Source: Candidatus Saccharimonadota bacterium (lineage in GTDB: Bacteria; Patescibacteriota; Saccharimonadia; Saccharimonadales; Saccharimonadaceae). From it: 64,000 nucleotides of DNA. The stretch is from NCBI GenBank assembly GCA_028286395.1, contig JAQBRS010000005.1, positions 124,001-188,000 of the forward strand, written 5' to 3'. Made by a program: the position numbers and the translations under genes. Under the pieces are notes generated by a model. It searched no databases, was not told the DNA's origin, and saw only the letters and a list, made by a program, of their open reading frames with translations. This document shows positions 17,590-26,829 of the stretch, piece by piece. Every line of letters begins with the position of its first letter. Position 1 is the first letter of the stretch.

Positions 17590-17617
17590 TTGCCTCTGTT
17601 TTTGGGAACAAAAACTA

Positions 17618-17646
17618 TTGATTTTCTCGAGAGCGAGGACTATTAT
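17618..17646 (+). promoter_or_regulatory. Promoter upstream of the attenuated gene
   Basis: TTGATT (17618-17623), 17-base spacer, TATTAT (17641-17646); predicted start about 17653. It fires away from dnaK and would give a 115-base leader. Confidence 0.55.
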
Positions 17647-17708
17647 TACTGAGTCTTAGAGGAAACGTTCGAGTAATACAAACACACGAATTGACCGCCA
17701 AGAAGTGA

Positions 17709-17750
17709 ATCCGCTTTAGTCGATACTGAGCCGGATTTTTTATTTTTTCG
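17709..17750 (+). terminator. Attenuator-like terminator in the leader of the 123-residue gene
   Basis: AATCCG pairs with CGGATT. After one C/C mismatch the stem continues to AGT/ACT around a CGAT loop, and TTTTTTATTTTTT follows. It ends only about 3 bases before the Shine-Dalgarno AGAAAGGA of the next gene, so the gene can be read only if this stop is bypassed. Confidence 0.7.
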
Positions 17751-17767
17751 AGCAGAAAGGAATTACC

Positions 17768-18139
17768 GTGACACTCACGAGTCCGACGTCCACCGATGCG
17801 ACGAAGAAGGAGCATCGCCTGGAATCACTGAGGATCGACCTCGCACAAGCCTTCAAGGAGTGCGGGCCACGTTTTATGACTCCTCACCCCACCTTCGGTG
17901 ACCGCGTTTTCGTGATCGCCGATAACAGCACTGCGCTCGAGAGAGACATGTGCACGAAGCGTGGGCAGGTTCGTCGATCAGTACTGAGAGAAACGCTGAG
18001 CGAGAAAGCCCTGGACGAACTCATCCGTGAGCTTCGTGAAGAGGGCTATCACCTCAAGAAGTGCGACAAGGGCGGGAATGACATCGACGGTCGCTGGATC
18101 AGCTTCCGCGCGACCTACTTCCCCGGCCACACCAAGTAG
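17768..18139 (+). CDS. Hypothetical 123-residue protein, GC-rich, behind an attenuator
   Basis: 123 residues from GTG 17768, with AGAAAGGA ideally placed 7 bases upstream. Charged, no signal peptide, three cysteines, and a basic/acidic helical stretch 'ALDELIRELREEGYHL' near residue 87; possibly a small nucleic-acid- or protein-binding protein, but I do not recognise the family. The coding sequence is visibly GC-richer than its neighbours (many C- or G-ending codons such as CTC, GAG, ATC, GTG), which suggests recent transfer, perhaps from a high-GC host. It lies between dnaK and the hrcA operon with its own promoter and leader terminator. Confidence 0.7.
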   Translation: MTLTSPTSTDATKKEHRLESLRIDLAQAFKECGPRFMTPHPTFGDRVFVIADNSTALERDMCTKRGQVRRSVLRETLSEKALDELIRELREEGYHLKKCDKGGNDIDGRWISFRATYFPGHTK

Positions 18140-18160
18140 CGTGGTCGCTCCATCCCGTAA

Positions 18161-18206
18161 GGGAAAGTTGAGCGGCCTAGACTATTCCTTTCTGCTCAAC
18201 TTTCCC
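18161..18206 (+). repeat. Perfect 13-bp inverted repeat after the 123-residue gene
   Basis: GGGAAAGTTGAGC (18161-18173) and GCTCAACTTTCCC (18194-18206) around a 20-base loop. No T-run follows on the plus strand, so it is not a standard terminator; it may shield the mRNA 3' end or be an end of a transferred segment. Confidence 0.7.
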
Positions 18207-18213
18207 TGAATAT

Positions 18214-18241
18214 AAAAAGCACCCTCGATGGGTGCTTTCTT
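18214..18241. terminator. Terminator of the hrcA-grpE operon
   Basis: AAAGCACCC and GGGTGCTTT around TCGAT. The minus strand ends in five Ts, suiting grpE; the plus strand has a weaker TTTCTT tail and may also end the convergent 123-residue gene. Confidence 0.75.
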
Positions 18242-18253
18242 GGTAGTGCGTGG

Positions 18254-18748
18254 TTATTGTTTCGTGACTTTGACCATTGCGTGACGAATCACATGACCGT
18301 TCAATGTATAGCCAGCCTGAAGTTCATCAGCGATGACCTCATGCTCACCAACTGCATCTTCATCAAATTGAATCGCTTCATGCAATTCTGGGTCAAATGC
18401 AGTGCCTTTTTTTGCGTCAATTCGCACAAGATTCAAACTATCAAGCGACTTCTCGAGATGTTTTACCAATCCAGCAACACTTTGTACCCACGGATTTTCC
18501 TTTAATTCGTCAGGTACGTAGGCAATTGCACGTTCAATATTATCAATCACTGGAAGAAGTTTCAAAATCGCACTCGCCTGACCTGATTCACGCGCGGCAA
18601 TCTTTTCGCCATCAACTCGTTTGCGGTAATTCTCAAAATCAGCACGGGTTCGTTGAAGGTCTAACGTTAATTCAATAATTTCTTGATCACGAGTATCTTC
18701 ACGAGGCTCTGCTGGTATTTCTTTTCGTGGTTTCTTTGCATCAGGCAT
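18254..18748 (-). CDS. grpE: Nucleotide exchange factor GrpE
   Basis: 164 residues. Lys/Glu-rich start, a long coiled coil (about 20-55, 'LQRTRADFENYRKRV'), then the conserved GrpE region: 'LLPVIDNIERAI', 'LNLVRIDAKKGTAFDPELHEAI' and 'EVIADELQAGYTLNGHVIRHAMVKV'. GrpE releases ADP from DnaK. Length is slightly short but complete. It starts 3 bases after the hrcA stop and shares its CIRCE promoter. Confidence 0.95.
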   Translation of the reverse strand: MPDAKKPRKEIPAEPREDTRDQEIIELTLDLQRTRADFENYRKRVDGEKIAARESGQASAILKLLPVIDNIERAIAYVPDELKENPWVQSVAGLVKHLEKSLDSLNLVRIDAKKGTAFDPELHEAIQFDEDAVGEHEVIADELQAGYTLNGHVIRHAMVKVTKQ

Positions 18749-18751
18749 GGT

Positions 18752-19465
18752 CTATAAAATCTCCTCTAACATTGCGCCGGTGTGTCGAACAAGGCGCATT
18801 ACTTTTTCATAACTTTGGCGAGTTGGGCCGATGACACCAATATAACTGTTATCACTATACGGTGAACGGAAACGGCTGATGATCAAGGTTGCACCGCTGG
18901 CTTTACCAATTGGATTCTCTGACCCGATATAGACATTAAGCGGCTCGTTTGGTTTCGCTTCACGAAGCCATGGCTCCAGGTTATCAAGCAGCCGAGCAAC
19001 GCCTTGTGCGTGATTACCTTGTAAAAATTCTGGTTGTGAAAACAGGTTTCCGATACCAGTCATATATAATTCATCGCCAATCGTTGCAATGCCCATGTTC
19101 TGAGTGAGCTCAACAAGGCTGTCAACGGCACTGCGAATTGCACGATCGGCACGATCCGAGTGGGTGTGCACGCGGGCTTCAATCGCTCTCGCACTGCGAT
19201 CGGGTAACGTCGGCTGAAGTTCATTTGCGTGAGCTTCGGTAAGCGCATTCACATAAAAACGGTAGCCTGCATCAGTTGGAATACGCCCAGCACTCGTATG
19301 TGGCTGTTCAATCATTCCCATCTCTTCAAGATGTACCATTTCACTACGAATGGTTGCGCTTGAGACACCAAAAAGCTTAGCAAGCATCACACTTCCCACT
19401 GGTGCTGCAATCTCGGCATGTTGCTCAATAATTGCGGCTAGAATCTGCCTCTGGCGATCTGTCAT
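18752..19465 (-). CDS. hrcA: Heat-inducible repressor HrcA (compact form)
   Basis: 237 residues against about 340 in classical HrcA. The winged-helix DNA-binding domain is complete (residues 1-75: 'RQRQILAAIIEQH', 'VSSATIRSEMVHLEEMG', 'HTSAGRIPTDAGYRFYV'). The GAF-like domain follows ('PYSDNSYIGVIGPTRQSYEKVM' near the end). The shortening lies in the middle, where the inserted dimerising domain is usually found. It represses genes through CIRCE; four such sites lie in this window, one controlling hrcA itself. ATG 19465 is 6 bases from the -10 box. Confidence 0.93.
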   Translation of the reverse strand: MTDRQRQILAAIIEQHAEIAAPVGSVMLAKLFGVSSATIRSEMVHLEEMGMIEQPHTSAGRIPTDAGYRFYVNALTEAHANELQPTLPDRSARAIEARVHTHSDRADRAIRSAVDSLVELTQNMGIATIGDELYMTGIGNLFSQPEFLQGNHAQGVARLLDNLEPWLREAKPNEPLNVYIGSENPIGKASGATLIISRFRSPYSDNSYIGVIGPTRQSYEKVMRLVRHTGAMLEEIL

Positions 19466-19471
19466 AGGTAT

Positions 19472-19501
19472 ATTTTAACTTGTTTTGGCACTCGATGTCA
19501 A
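19472..19501 (-). promoter_or_regulatory. hrcA-grpE promoter
   Basis: Minus-strand TTGACA (19496-19501), 18-base spacer, TAAAAT (19472-19477). The hrcA ATG is 6 bases downstream of the -10 box, so the message is probably leaderless. The -35 box is inside the CIRCE spacer. Confidence 0.75.
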
Positions 19502-19511
19502 TGAGTGCTAG
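19485..19511. promoter_or_regulatory. CIRCE operator of hrcA-grpE
   Basis: TTGGCACTC, nine bases, GAGTGCTAG. It overlaps the last 4 bases, including the stop codon, of the upstream kinase gene (stop at 19508). Confidence 0.93.
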
Positions 19512-20110
19512 GATTCAATCCAGCGACGAAAAGCATCGATCACAAGTTGGGCAGCATGATCGGCGTCGTTCTGCGCAGTATCAACAATAAGATCGTAGTG
19601 GTTTGCTTCGGGACTAATGTCATATGGGTTAACTCCGTACAGCGCGTCGTATCGCTTTTTTTCACTTGCTGTTCGTTCGTCAAGGTCTTTTGCATATTCC
19701 TCGGGATCAGTTGCCACTTTTTCTTGCGATGCGCGCTTTGCGTCTTCTTTAGCGAGAATACGACGAGCTGCAACTGCAGTATCAAGATCAAGATACACCT
19801 TGAAAGACTGCGGTATCCAGTGCCATGCCATGCGTGAGTCAATAACTATTCGATCGCCAATCTCGCCAATATCTCGTAGTTCGCCGTCAATGATAAAGTC
19901 GACCGTTGAGTCATTCTCTGCCACCTTGTTAGCGCTCAAAAGGTCAAGTTGGTGCTCTGCACCAATGGCTCGGAATCGATCACCTGAAGAATAATGATCA
20001 AAGCCAAGTTCAGCCGCAACAGCTTTTGAGGTTGTCGACTTGCCGCTCCCTGGACGGCCACCAATAGTAATGATGTGTTTTTTCTCTGGTGATGGGGCTT
20101 GTTCAGACAT
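19508..20110 (-). CDS. Cytidylate-kinase-like nucleoside monophosphate kinase
   Basis: 200 residues, P-loop kinase: Walker A GGRPGSGKSTTSKAVA (about 17-32), 'HYSSGDRFRAIG' NMP-binding segment, 'VIDSRMAWHW', an Arg-containing lid ('RRILAKEDAKRAS') and 'YDLIVDTAQND' near the end. This pattern matches the short AAA_18/cytidylate-kinase-like family, which phosphorylates (d)CMP or related nucleotides. It is shorter than E. coli Cmk and closer in layout to archaeal-type CMP kinases; exact substrate unproven. The lepA stop lies 18 bases upstream of its start. Confidence 0.75.
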   Translation of the reverse strand: MSEQAPSPEKKHIITIGGRPGSGKSTTSKAVAAELGFDHYSSGDRFRAIGAEHQLDLLSANKVAENDSTVDFIIDGELRDIGEIGDRIVIDSRMAWHWIPQSFKVYLDLDTAVAARRILAKEDAKRASQEKVATDPEEYAKDLDERTASEKKRYDALYGVNPYDISPEANHYDLIVDTAQNDADHAAQLVIDAFRRWIES

Positions 20111-20128
20111 TTGAACTACTTTACCACA

Positions 20129-21907
20129 CTAATCACGTTTTAACATGACCATAAAAGCTTCCGAAGGAATATCAACTTTTCCAAAACGTTTCATACGTTT
20201 TTTACCTTTTGCCTGTTTTGCGAGCACTTTCTTTTTACGAGAAACATCTCCACCATACAAACCAGTCGTAACATCTTTTCGGTACGCACTTAAATCTTCA
20301 CGAGCGATGAACTTTCCACCGATACCTGCTTGCAAGGCAACTTGGAAGTTCTGTCTGGGAATGACTTCTTTTAGTTTCTTGGTGACTTCACGAGCCAGAC
20401 TCTGTGCTTCTGTTCGGTGTGCCATAATACTCAGCGCGTCAACCATCGCACCTGCAACATAAAAGTCGATACGAACAAGGTCTTCCACGCGATAGTTATC
20501 GAGTTCATAATTGAACGAACCATAGCCACTCGTCACTGATTTCAGTTGATCGTAAAAGTCGGTCAAAAGATTTGCGAGTGGTGCTTCAAAAGCGATCAAA
20601 GCTCGCTCATCAATATAGCTAAGGTTCGACTGAATTCCCCTCTTTTGAATAATCAGTTGAATGACTGCGCCAATAAATTGGGCAGGGACAATAATCTCAC
20701 CCTTGATCCATGGCTCACGGATTTCTTTAATTCGCGTGACGTCAGGCAGGTTGCTGGCGCTTTTAATATCAAGGTCTTCACCAGAATTTAACTTTACATG
20801 ATAGTCAGTCGACGGGTTGGTGATGACAAGGTCAAGATTATATTCCCGCTCTAGTCGTTCACGAATAATATCGAGATGAAGGAGTCCTAAGAACCCGATA
20901 CGGACACCGAATCCAAGCACGGGAGAATTCTCTGGCTCAAACTGTAGCGCCGAGTCACTAAGACTTAGTTTTTCAACCGCATCTTTTAAAGCTTGGTATT
21001 CATCGTTACTGACGGGGAAGAATCCTGCATATACAAACGGCTTCACGAGCTTATAGCCAGGAAGCATGTCGGTTGCAGGGCGGCGGCGAATCGTCACAGT
21101 ATCACCCACACGCGCATCACGAGTGGTGCGAAGGTTGGTCACAATATAGCCAATCTCGCCACTACCAAGTACGGGGCTTGCGCTCATGGCCGGGTTAAGA
21201 GATCCCACTTCAAGTGCAATCCCATTCGCACCTGTTGCCATCATATCAATAATGTCAGCCTTCTTAATTTCACCGTCAACAACACGGACATACAGAATCA
21301 CCCCACGATAGTCATCAAAGTAGCTGTCAAAAATAAGTGCACGAGTTGGCTCTTCGCTACTACCACGTGGAGGTGAGATCTTTTCAACAATCTCATCAAG
21401 CACATCAGTCACACCCTCACCCGTCTTGGCGCTAATCTTGAGAATGTCATCCTCAGTACAGCCGAGCAGGTTAATAATTTCGGCACTCACTCGCGGAACA
21501 TCAGCCGCAGGTAAATCAATTTTGTTAAGCACAGGAATAATCTTAAGGTCAGCAGCAAGCGCGAGATACACGTTGGCCAATGTTTGCGCTTGAATTCCCT
21601 GGCTGGCATCAACAACAAGAATCGCACCTTCGCAGGCCTGCAGGCTTCGCGATACTTCATAGCTAAAGTCGACATGACCAGGCGTATCGATTAAGTTCAG
21701 TTCATGATCTTTATAACTCATGCGGACAGGTGCGAGTTTAATCGTGATGCCCTTTTCACGTTCCAAATCCATACTATCAAGAAGTTGTGACTTCATATCG
21801 CGCTTTTGTACCGTCCCAGTTAGTTCGAGCATGCGATCGGCAAGCGTTGATTTTCCATGATCAATATGGGCAATAATACAGAAATTACGAATGTTTGATT
21901 GATTCAT
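20129..21907 (-). CDS. lepA: Elongation factor 4 (LepA), ribosome-associated GTPase
   Basis: 592 residues, full length. GTPase motifs are complete: AHIDHGKST (G1), the GITIK switch I region, DTPGHVDFSYEV (G3), NKIDLP (G4) and SAKTGEG (G5). Domains II-III and the LepA-specific C-terminal domain ('RQNFQVALQAGIGGKFIAREDL', 'YGGDVSRKKK') follow. EF4 acts on stalled or misassembled ribosomes. It starts 5 bases after the murJ stop. Confidence 0.97.
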   Translation of the reverse strand: MNQSNIRNFCIIAHIDHGKSTLADRMLELTGTVQKRDMKSQLLDSMDLEREKGITIKLAPVRMSYKDHELNLIDTPGHVDFSYEVSRSLQACEGAILVVDASQGIQAQTLANVYLALAADLKIIPVLNKIDLPAADVPRVSAEIINLLGCTEDDILKISAKTGEGVTDVLDEIVEKISPPRGSSEEPTRALIFDSYFDDYRGVILYVRVVDGEIKKADIIDMMATGANGIALEVGSLNPAMSASPVLGSGEIGYIVTNLRTTRDARVGDTVTIRRRPATDMLPGYKLVKPFVYAGFFPVSNDEYQALKDAVEKLSLSDSALQFEPENSPVLGFGVRIGFLGLLHLDIIRERLEREYNLDLVITNPSTDYHVKLNSGEDLDIKSASNLPDVTRIKEIREPWIKGEIIVPAQFIGAVIQLIIQKRGIQSNLSYIDERALIAFEAPLANLLTDFYDQLKSVTSGYGSFNYELDNYRVEDLVRIDFYVAGAMVDALSIMAHRTEAQSLAREVTKKLKEVIPRQNFQVALQAGIGGKFIAREDLSAYRKDVTTGLYGGDVSRKKKVLAKQAKGKKRMKRFGKVDIPSEAFMVMLKRD

Positions 21908-21912
21908 GTCTT

Positions 21913-23550
21913 TTACTTATCTGTAACTTTCGGCGCTTTAAAGAATATTTTCACAATGCGAGTGATGATTGGGTTTACTTCAGGCAGTTTAAACAATCGA
22001 CTAAAGGCAATGTAGCAGACTACGGCAACCACCGCAACGAAGGCAAACTTCGGGAAGGTCGCCCAGAAGCTCTGGTCATTCGCACTTAGTGGCAGGAAAG
22101 CCAATACGATATAGGTAATGATTGCCGTGAACCCAGCCGCACTCGCCATACGTGCAACAGCATGAACGAAAACCGTATCAAACAGTCCTGGGATGCGTCG
22201 TGACATCACAGCGAATAGAACTGACATCTCAACAGCAGAAACAATTACTGCCGCCCAGGCGAGTCCCTGTACGCCCATGCCCAGACCCTGCGTAAACCAC
22301 ACCGCTAACGTAATGTTAAGCGCAATCGTGAACAATGAAATATAAAGTGGAGTCTTCGTGTCTTGATGCGCATAAAAGCTACGCGCGGAGATAAAGTAGA
22401 CCGATCGAAAGAGAATCGAGAGCGCCAAAATCGCGAAAATACTTGCCATGTACGGATCTCCACCGTTCACGATAAAGTTCACCAAGTAACCTCGTCCGAA
22501 AATAGCAATCACCGTGACAGGTAGCGCCAGCCAAATAATGACACGAAGCACCGTCTGCAATTCCGATTTAAACAAGTCAGGTCGACCTTGCGCCAATCGC
22601 TCCGTCATCTTTGGAAAGGCTGCCGTACTAATGGCGACACCGATCAAGTTAATTGGAACGTACGTTAGTGATGTCACCTGCTGATAAGCACGGACGCTTC
22701 CGGCAACCATTCGTGATGCAAGGTTTGTCTCAACAATGCTATTTACGTAATCAATACCTTGGTCAAGCGAGCGTGGCGGAAGGAGTCCAAGCACTTGTCG
22801 AAAGCCTTTGTTTTTCCAATAAATCTTAAATCGATAATCAAAGCCCATCCCAAACAATCCGAAGGTGCTCACAATCAACTGCAACATCGCACCCAGGACT
22901 ACCCCCAATGCAACGCCCATGATACCACCGTCAAATACTTGCCATCCAAACAGGTTAATACCATGCGTAAAGAACAGGAGTCCGATAATGATACCGATGT
23001 TATACAGTGCTGGTGCCAGCGCGAAGAAGGCAAATCGTCCAACTGCCTGTTGCATGCTTGTAATCACTGTCGCAACCGCAAACAGGAATGGGCTGACCGC
23101 AATCACGCGCATCATGCTGACGGCGAGTGAACGACTTGATTCATCAAGTCCTGGACCAACCACGTAACGGACCAGTGGTTCTGCAAAGATAATAATGAGA
23201 ATACTTGCGACTAATGTCACCAATGCCATCAAGTTAATGATGCTGGTTGAAAGTTCCCACGCAGATTTCTTGTTACCTGCCCCCAATCGTTGGTTGAAGA
23301 CAGGGATGAAACTCACACTAAGCGCACCGGAGACAAGAATAATAAACATGAAGTCTGGCACGGAAAAGGCAACCGTGTATGCGTCAGCCCCAGTTGGGTA
23401 CGTAATGTAGTACGCACTGTTGAAAAGACGGTCGCGGAAGATTCCCAGCAAACTCGCCAGTAATGACGATCCGGCCAACAAGGCTGCCGCTAGTTGCAGT
23501 GGCAGCCTTCGATTGAGTTTGGAGAGTGTTGTGCGAATATTAACCATCAA
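21913..23550 (-). CDS. murJ: Lipid II flippase MurJ (MviN)
   Basis: 545 residues with about 14 membrane helices of the MOP superfamily. Signature stretches include 'DRLFNSAYYITYPTGADAYTVAFSVPDFMF', 'VPVFNQRLGAG' near residue 85 and 'SVYFISARSFYAHQDTKTPLYISL' near 380 (shown here as short paraphrases of the conserved core). MurJ moves the peptidoglycan precursor lipid II across the membrane, so this cell makes a murein wall. It lies between ftsH and lepA on the same strand. Confidence 0.93.
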   Translation of the reverse strand: MMVNIRTTLSKLNRRLPLQLAAALLAGSSLLASLLGIFRDRLFNSAYYITYPTGADAYTVAFSVPDFMFIILVSGALSVSFIPVFNQRLGAGNKKSAWELSTSIINLMALVTLVASILIIIFAEPLVRYVVGPGLDESSRSLAVSMMRVIAVSPFLFAVATVITSMQQAVGRFAFFALAPALYNIGIIIGLLFFTHGINLFGWQVFDGGIMGVALGVVLGAMLQLIVSTFGLFGMGFDYRFKIYWKNKGFRQVLGLLPPRSLDQGIDYVNSIVETNLASRMVAGSVRAYQQVTSLTYVPINLIGVAISTAAFPKMTERLAQGRPDLFKSELQTVLRVIIWLALPVTVIAIFGRGYLVNFIVNGGDPYMASIFAILALSILFRSVYFISARSFYAHQDTKTPLYISLFTIALNITLAVWFTQGLGMGVQGLAWAAVIVSAVEMSVLFAVMSRRIPGLFDTVFVHAVARMASAAGFTAIITYIVLAFLPLSANDQSFWATFPKFAFVAVVAVVCYIAFSRLFKLPEVNPIITRIVKIFFKAPKVTDK

Positions 23551-23577
23551 TAGGTCAGGCCCAAGCCTACTATATTA

Positions 23578-25437
23578 CTAGTAAAGCATAGCCTCCTTTG
23601 GCAATGTTGCATCTTTCAGGAGTTTGAGCACGCCATCTTCTTCGAGTGTTTCTTCGACGAGGAGCGCATCAGCAAGTTTCTTCAAACTCTTCATATTTGC
23701 TTTAAGAACGACCTCGGCACGAGTTGCTGCTTCTTTAATAAGCTGTGCAACTTCTAGATCGATTTCTTTCGCCGTGTCATCACTGTAAGGGCGTTCATGC
23801 GTCATGCGTTCGAACATCATGCTTCCGCTGTCTTCATGGAAGACTTGGTCGCGGAGTTTTGTACCCATTCCTTGTTCGATGATCATGTCGCGAGCAATTT
23901 CAGTTGCCTTACGAAGGTCTGAGCCAGCACCGGTCGTAATACCGTCAGGACCACTAATCAGCTTTTCGGCAATACGGCCGCCGAGTGCACGAGCAAGGAC
24001 ATCCTTGAACTCGTAAATATTCGTGTACGCAGTATCTTCAGGAGGAAGGAACCACGTGACACCGCCAGTACCGCCACGAGGGATGATCGTGACCTTGTGT
24101 ACGGGGTCGCTATCAGGAAGCACGTGTCCAACAAGTGCATGTCCTGCTTCGTGATACGCAGTGATACTCTTGTCTTTCTCGCTCATCACCTTACTCTTGC
24201 GCTCTGGACCAATCGCAACTTTTTCGAATGCTTCAGTCAGATCGGCGTTACTAATCTTCTTTGAGTTACGACGCGCTGCAATAATCGCAGATTCGTTCGC
24301 AATGTTCGCAAGATCAGCACCTGACGAACCGGCAGTTTTTGCGGCAAGCTTATCAAGGTTGACTGTTGTATCGGCAGGTTTATTCTTGAAGTGAACTTTC
24401 AAAATTGCCTCTCGGTCTTTTCGTTCTGGAAGCATAATGTTTGTTCGGCGGTCAAAACGGCCTGGTCGAAGAAGGGCTGCATCAAGAACGTCAGCACGGT
24501 TTGTTGCCGCAAGAACGATCACGTTCGTGCCTGTTTCAAATCCGTCCATCTCAACAAGAATCTGGTTGAGGGTTTGTTCACGTTCGTCGTGTCCACCACC
24601 CATACCTGAACCACGTTTGCGCCCAACGGCATCAATTTCATCGATAAAGATAATCGCAGGTGCATTCTTTTTTGCTTTCGCAAACAGGTCACGAACACGT
24701 GAGGCACCAACACCAACAAACATTTCAACAAATTCAGAACCACTGATGCTAAAGAATGGAACATTCGCTTCACCAGCGACAGCGCGAGCAAGCATTGTCT
24801 TACCCGTACCTGGACTGCCGACAAGCAGGACTCCCTTTGGAATCTTTGCACCAAGTGCTTCGTACTTCTTTGGATGCTTCAAGAAATCAACGACTTCTTC
24901 GAGGTCTTGTTTTGCTGAGTCATTACCAGCAATATCGCCGAATACTACTTTTGTCTTATCTTCGCCGTATAGTTTTGCTTTCGATTTACCAAAGCCAAGT
25001 GCTTGGTTGTTCTGTCCTTGTGCTTGACGCATCATAAACATAAAGAAGGCAGCAATCAGGATGACAGGCACGATAATGATCGCAAGGTTCCATAGAACGC
25101 TTCCAGTATCGCTTGGCGTCTTGTTTGTGACAAGTGTCCCACTATCAGGCTTAAGACCTTGTTCGACGAGGCTACTTGCGGCATCCTTCACAGACTTTTG
25201 AGTTGCAACGTCACTCCCTTTCGGAGTAATCGTCAGATTGTTTCCTTCGACAACGATGCTTTTAATGTCACCTTTGTTTGCATTTTCAATAACTGTCGAG
25301 ATCGGCACGTCCTGGAGCGTATCGTGTGGTGTTGCGATAGCGATTCCCGCTAATACGACAATCACTAAAATCGCCCAGAAGAGCGTGAGTCGGAGTATAT
25401 TATTTGGTTTCTTTGGAATAGGGGACTTTATGGCCAT
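23578..25437 (-). CDS. ftsH: ATP-dependent zinc metalloprotease FtsH
   Basis: 619 residues. Two membrane helices (about 18-38 and 112-135) flank an extracytoplasmic domain. The AAA+ module has Walker A GSPGTGKT, Walker [12 protein letters not shown], the second region of homology ending LLRPGRFDR, and the zinc site HEAGH (about residue 430) with a distal Asp. FtsH degrades membrane and damaged proteins. No CIRCE element precedes it. Confidence 0.97.
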   Translation of the reverse strand: MAIKSPIPKKPNNILRLTLFWAILVIVVLAGIAIATPHDTLQDVPISTVIENANKGDIKSIVVEGNNLTITPKGSDVATQKSVKDAASSLVEQGLKPDSGTLVTNKTPSDTGSVLWNLAIIIVPVILIAAFFMFMMRQAQGQNNQALGFGKSKAKLYGEDKTKVVFGDIAGNDSAKQDLEEVVDFLKHPKKYEALGAKIPKGVLLVGSPGTGKTMLARAVAGEANVPFFSISGSEFVEMFVGVGASRVRDLFAKAKKNAPAIIFIDEIDAVGRKRGSGMGGGHDEREQTLNQILVEMDGFETGTNVIVLAATNRADVLDAALLRPGRFDRRTNIMLPERKDREAILKVHFKNKPADTTVNLDKLAAKTAGSSGADLANIANESAIIAARRNSKKISNADLTEAFEKVAIGPERKSKVMSEKDKSITAYHEAGHALVGHVLPDSDPVHKVTIIPRGGTGGVTWFLPPEDTAYTNIYEFKDVLARALGGRIAEKLISGPDGITTGAGSDLRKATEIARDMIIEQGMGTKLRDQVFHEDSGSMMFERMTHERPYSDDTAKEIDLEVAQLIKEAATRAEVVLKANMKSLKKLADALLVEETLEEDGVLKLLKDATLPKEAMLY

Positions 25438-25482
25438 GTTAAATCATCCTTTCGGCATATAAGTAGCAGTGTTCACTTCCCT

Positions 25483-26316
25483 TTATTTTAACAGTGACAG
25501 AGAAAAATTACGAGTGGTGAAATCAAATGTGAGGCCTGATCCCGCTTGATATGACGTCTTTGGCTGAGCTGTTTTAATCGCAAGGAGCACCCTTTCGAGC
25601 TGCGGCCTGGTTAATTGCGCTTTTGTAATGTAGCGCAGACACTCAATTGCGACGCTGACAGGAATATGAGAAAAGAAATAACGGCTATAGGCTGGGCCGT
25701 CACCAACAAGCTTCACTACTTCTTTTTCAATTAATCGTTTTCCTTCAAGCTGTTGGCTTCGAAGTGCCAGTAATTCCCTTTTGGTTTCATCATCGAGCGC
25801 ACCCGTTTGTTGACGCACTCTGTTTCGCAGATACGCATCGCTCGCATTAGTACTATCTTCTCGCCAGGTAAGTCCGTGCTCCCTCGCGTACTCAATCAAG
25901 TCTTTCTTCGATAACTGCAGTAACGGACGAAGGACGTCAGAGTCAAGTACCGCAAGACCCCGCCAGCCGGTTCCTCGCTTGAAGTTAATTGCAATCGTTT
26001 CAATCGCATCGTCGGCATGATGCGCTGTGACGATGCGGGCATCATGTTTCTTTGCAACAGAGCGAAGAAAATCATACCGCGCTCGTCGTGCCTTTTCTTC
26101 ACTTGCGTCAGGTCCAAGCACAACTCGTTTGGTTTCAAATCGTAATCCGTATTGATCCGATAGTGATTCAACAAACACAGCATCCTCAGAAGAATCTTCA
26201 CGGATCCCATGGTCAAAATGCGCAACGACAATGTCATGATCTTTCACTTCAGAAAGCATATGAAGCAGTGTGACCGAGTCAACACCACCACTGACCGCCA
26301 CAACAAAGGTTGCCAC
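25483..26316 (-). CDS. tilS: tRNA(Ile)-lysidine synthase TilS (short form)
   Basis: 277 residues. The PP-loop SGGVDS is at residues 9-14, followed by HFDHGIREDS, 'ARYDFL' and 'AHHADDAIETIAINFKRGTGWRGL', all TilS signatures. TilS converts C34 of tRNA-Ile2 (CAU) to lysidine so that it reads AUA. The protein stops soon after the PP-ATPase and a small linker region; the C-terminal tRNA-recognition domains of long TilS forms are absent. Its probable substrate gene lies at 62781. The bcp stop overlaps its start by 1 base. Confidence 0.93.
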   Translation of the reverse strand: MATFVVAVSGGVDSVTLLHMLSEVKDHDIVVAHFDHGIREDSSEDAVFVESLSDQYGLRFETKRVVLGPDASEEKARRARYDFLRSVAKKHDARIVTAHHADDAIETIAINFKRGTGWRGLAVLDSDVLRPLLQLSKKDLIEYAREHGLTWREDSTNASDAYLRNRVRQQTGALDDETKRELLALRSQQLEGKRLIEKEVVKLVGDGPAYSRYFFSHIPVSVAIECLRYITKAQLTRPQLERVLLAIKTAQPKTSYQAGSGLTFDFTTRNFSLSLLK

Positions 26317-26774
26317 TACTTTTCTTGGAGCCTTTTAAGTTCATCGATTACTTGTTCGCCATGACCCATAGGCGTCACGCGACCATAGACCTTCACGACT
26401 TGGCCTGATGGATCGATGATAAAGGTTTTCCGGAGGATACCCTCACGGCCGTACATCTTTTTTCCCCAGGCACCATATTTCTCAATGACTGCGCCTTCAG
26501 TATCTGTCAGTAATGTAAAGTTCAATGAGTATTTCGCTTTAAACTTCTCGTGGCTATTGGCGTCGTCTTTACTGATGCCAATAATCTCAGCACCCATTTC
26601 AGCTAGCGTATCGCGCGCATCTCGTAAACTACACGCTTCAGTCGTGCATCCCGGCGTGTCATCTTTGGGATAAAAATAAAGGATGATCCATGTTCCTGCG
26701 TATTCTTTGAGTGTGTGTGTCACTCCATTGATGTCGGGAAGTGTAAAATCAGGTGCAGCGTAAGGTGGTTTCAT
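26316..26774 (-). CDS. bcp: Thiol peroxidase Bcp (peroxiredoxin Q)
   Basis: 152 residues. Thioredoxin fold with the peroxidatic-cysteine motif DTPGCTTEACSLRD (C42, resolving C47), 'FYPKDD' before it and 'GISKDDANSHEKF' after it: the atypical 2-Cys PrxQ pattern. It reduces hydrogen peroxide and organic peroxides using thioredoxin-like donors. It is translationally linked to tilS (1-base overlap). Confidence 0.95.
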   Translation of the reverse strand: MKPPYAAPDFTLPDINGVTHTLKEYAGTWIILYFYPKDDTPGCTTEACSLRDARDTLAEMGAEIIGISKDDANSHEKFKAKYSLNFTLLTDTEGAVIEKYGAWGKKMYGREGILRKTFIIDPSGQVVKVYGRVTPMGHGEQVIDELKRLQEK

Positions 26775-26829
26775 ACATTCATTATAAACCCTCAGGTCAC
26801 TGTCAGAAAAACTTGTATAATGAGTGACA

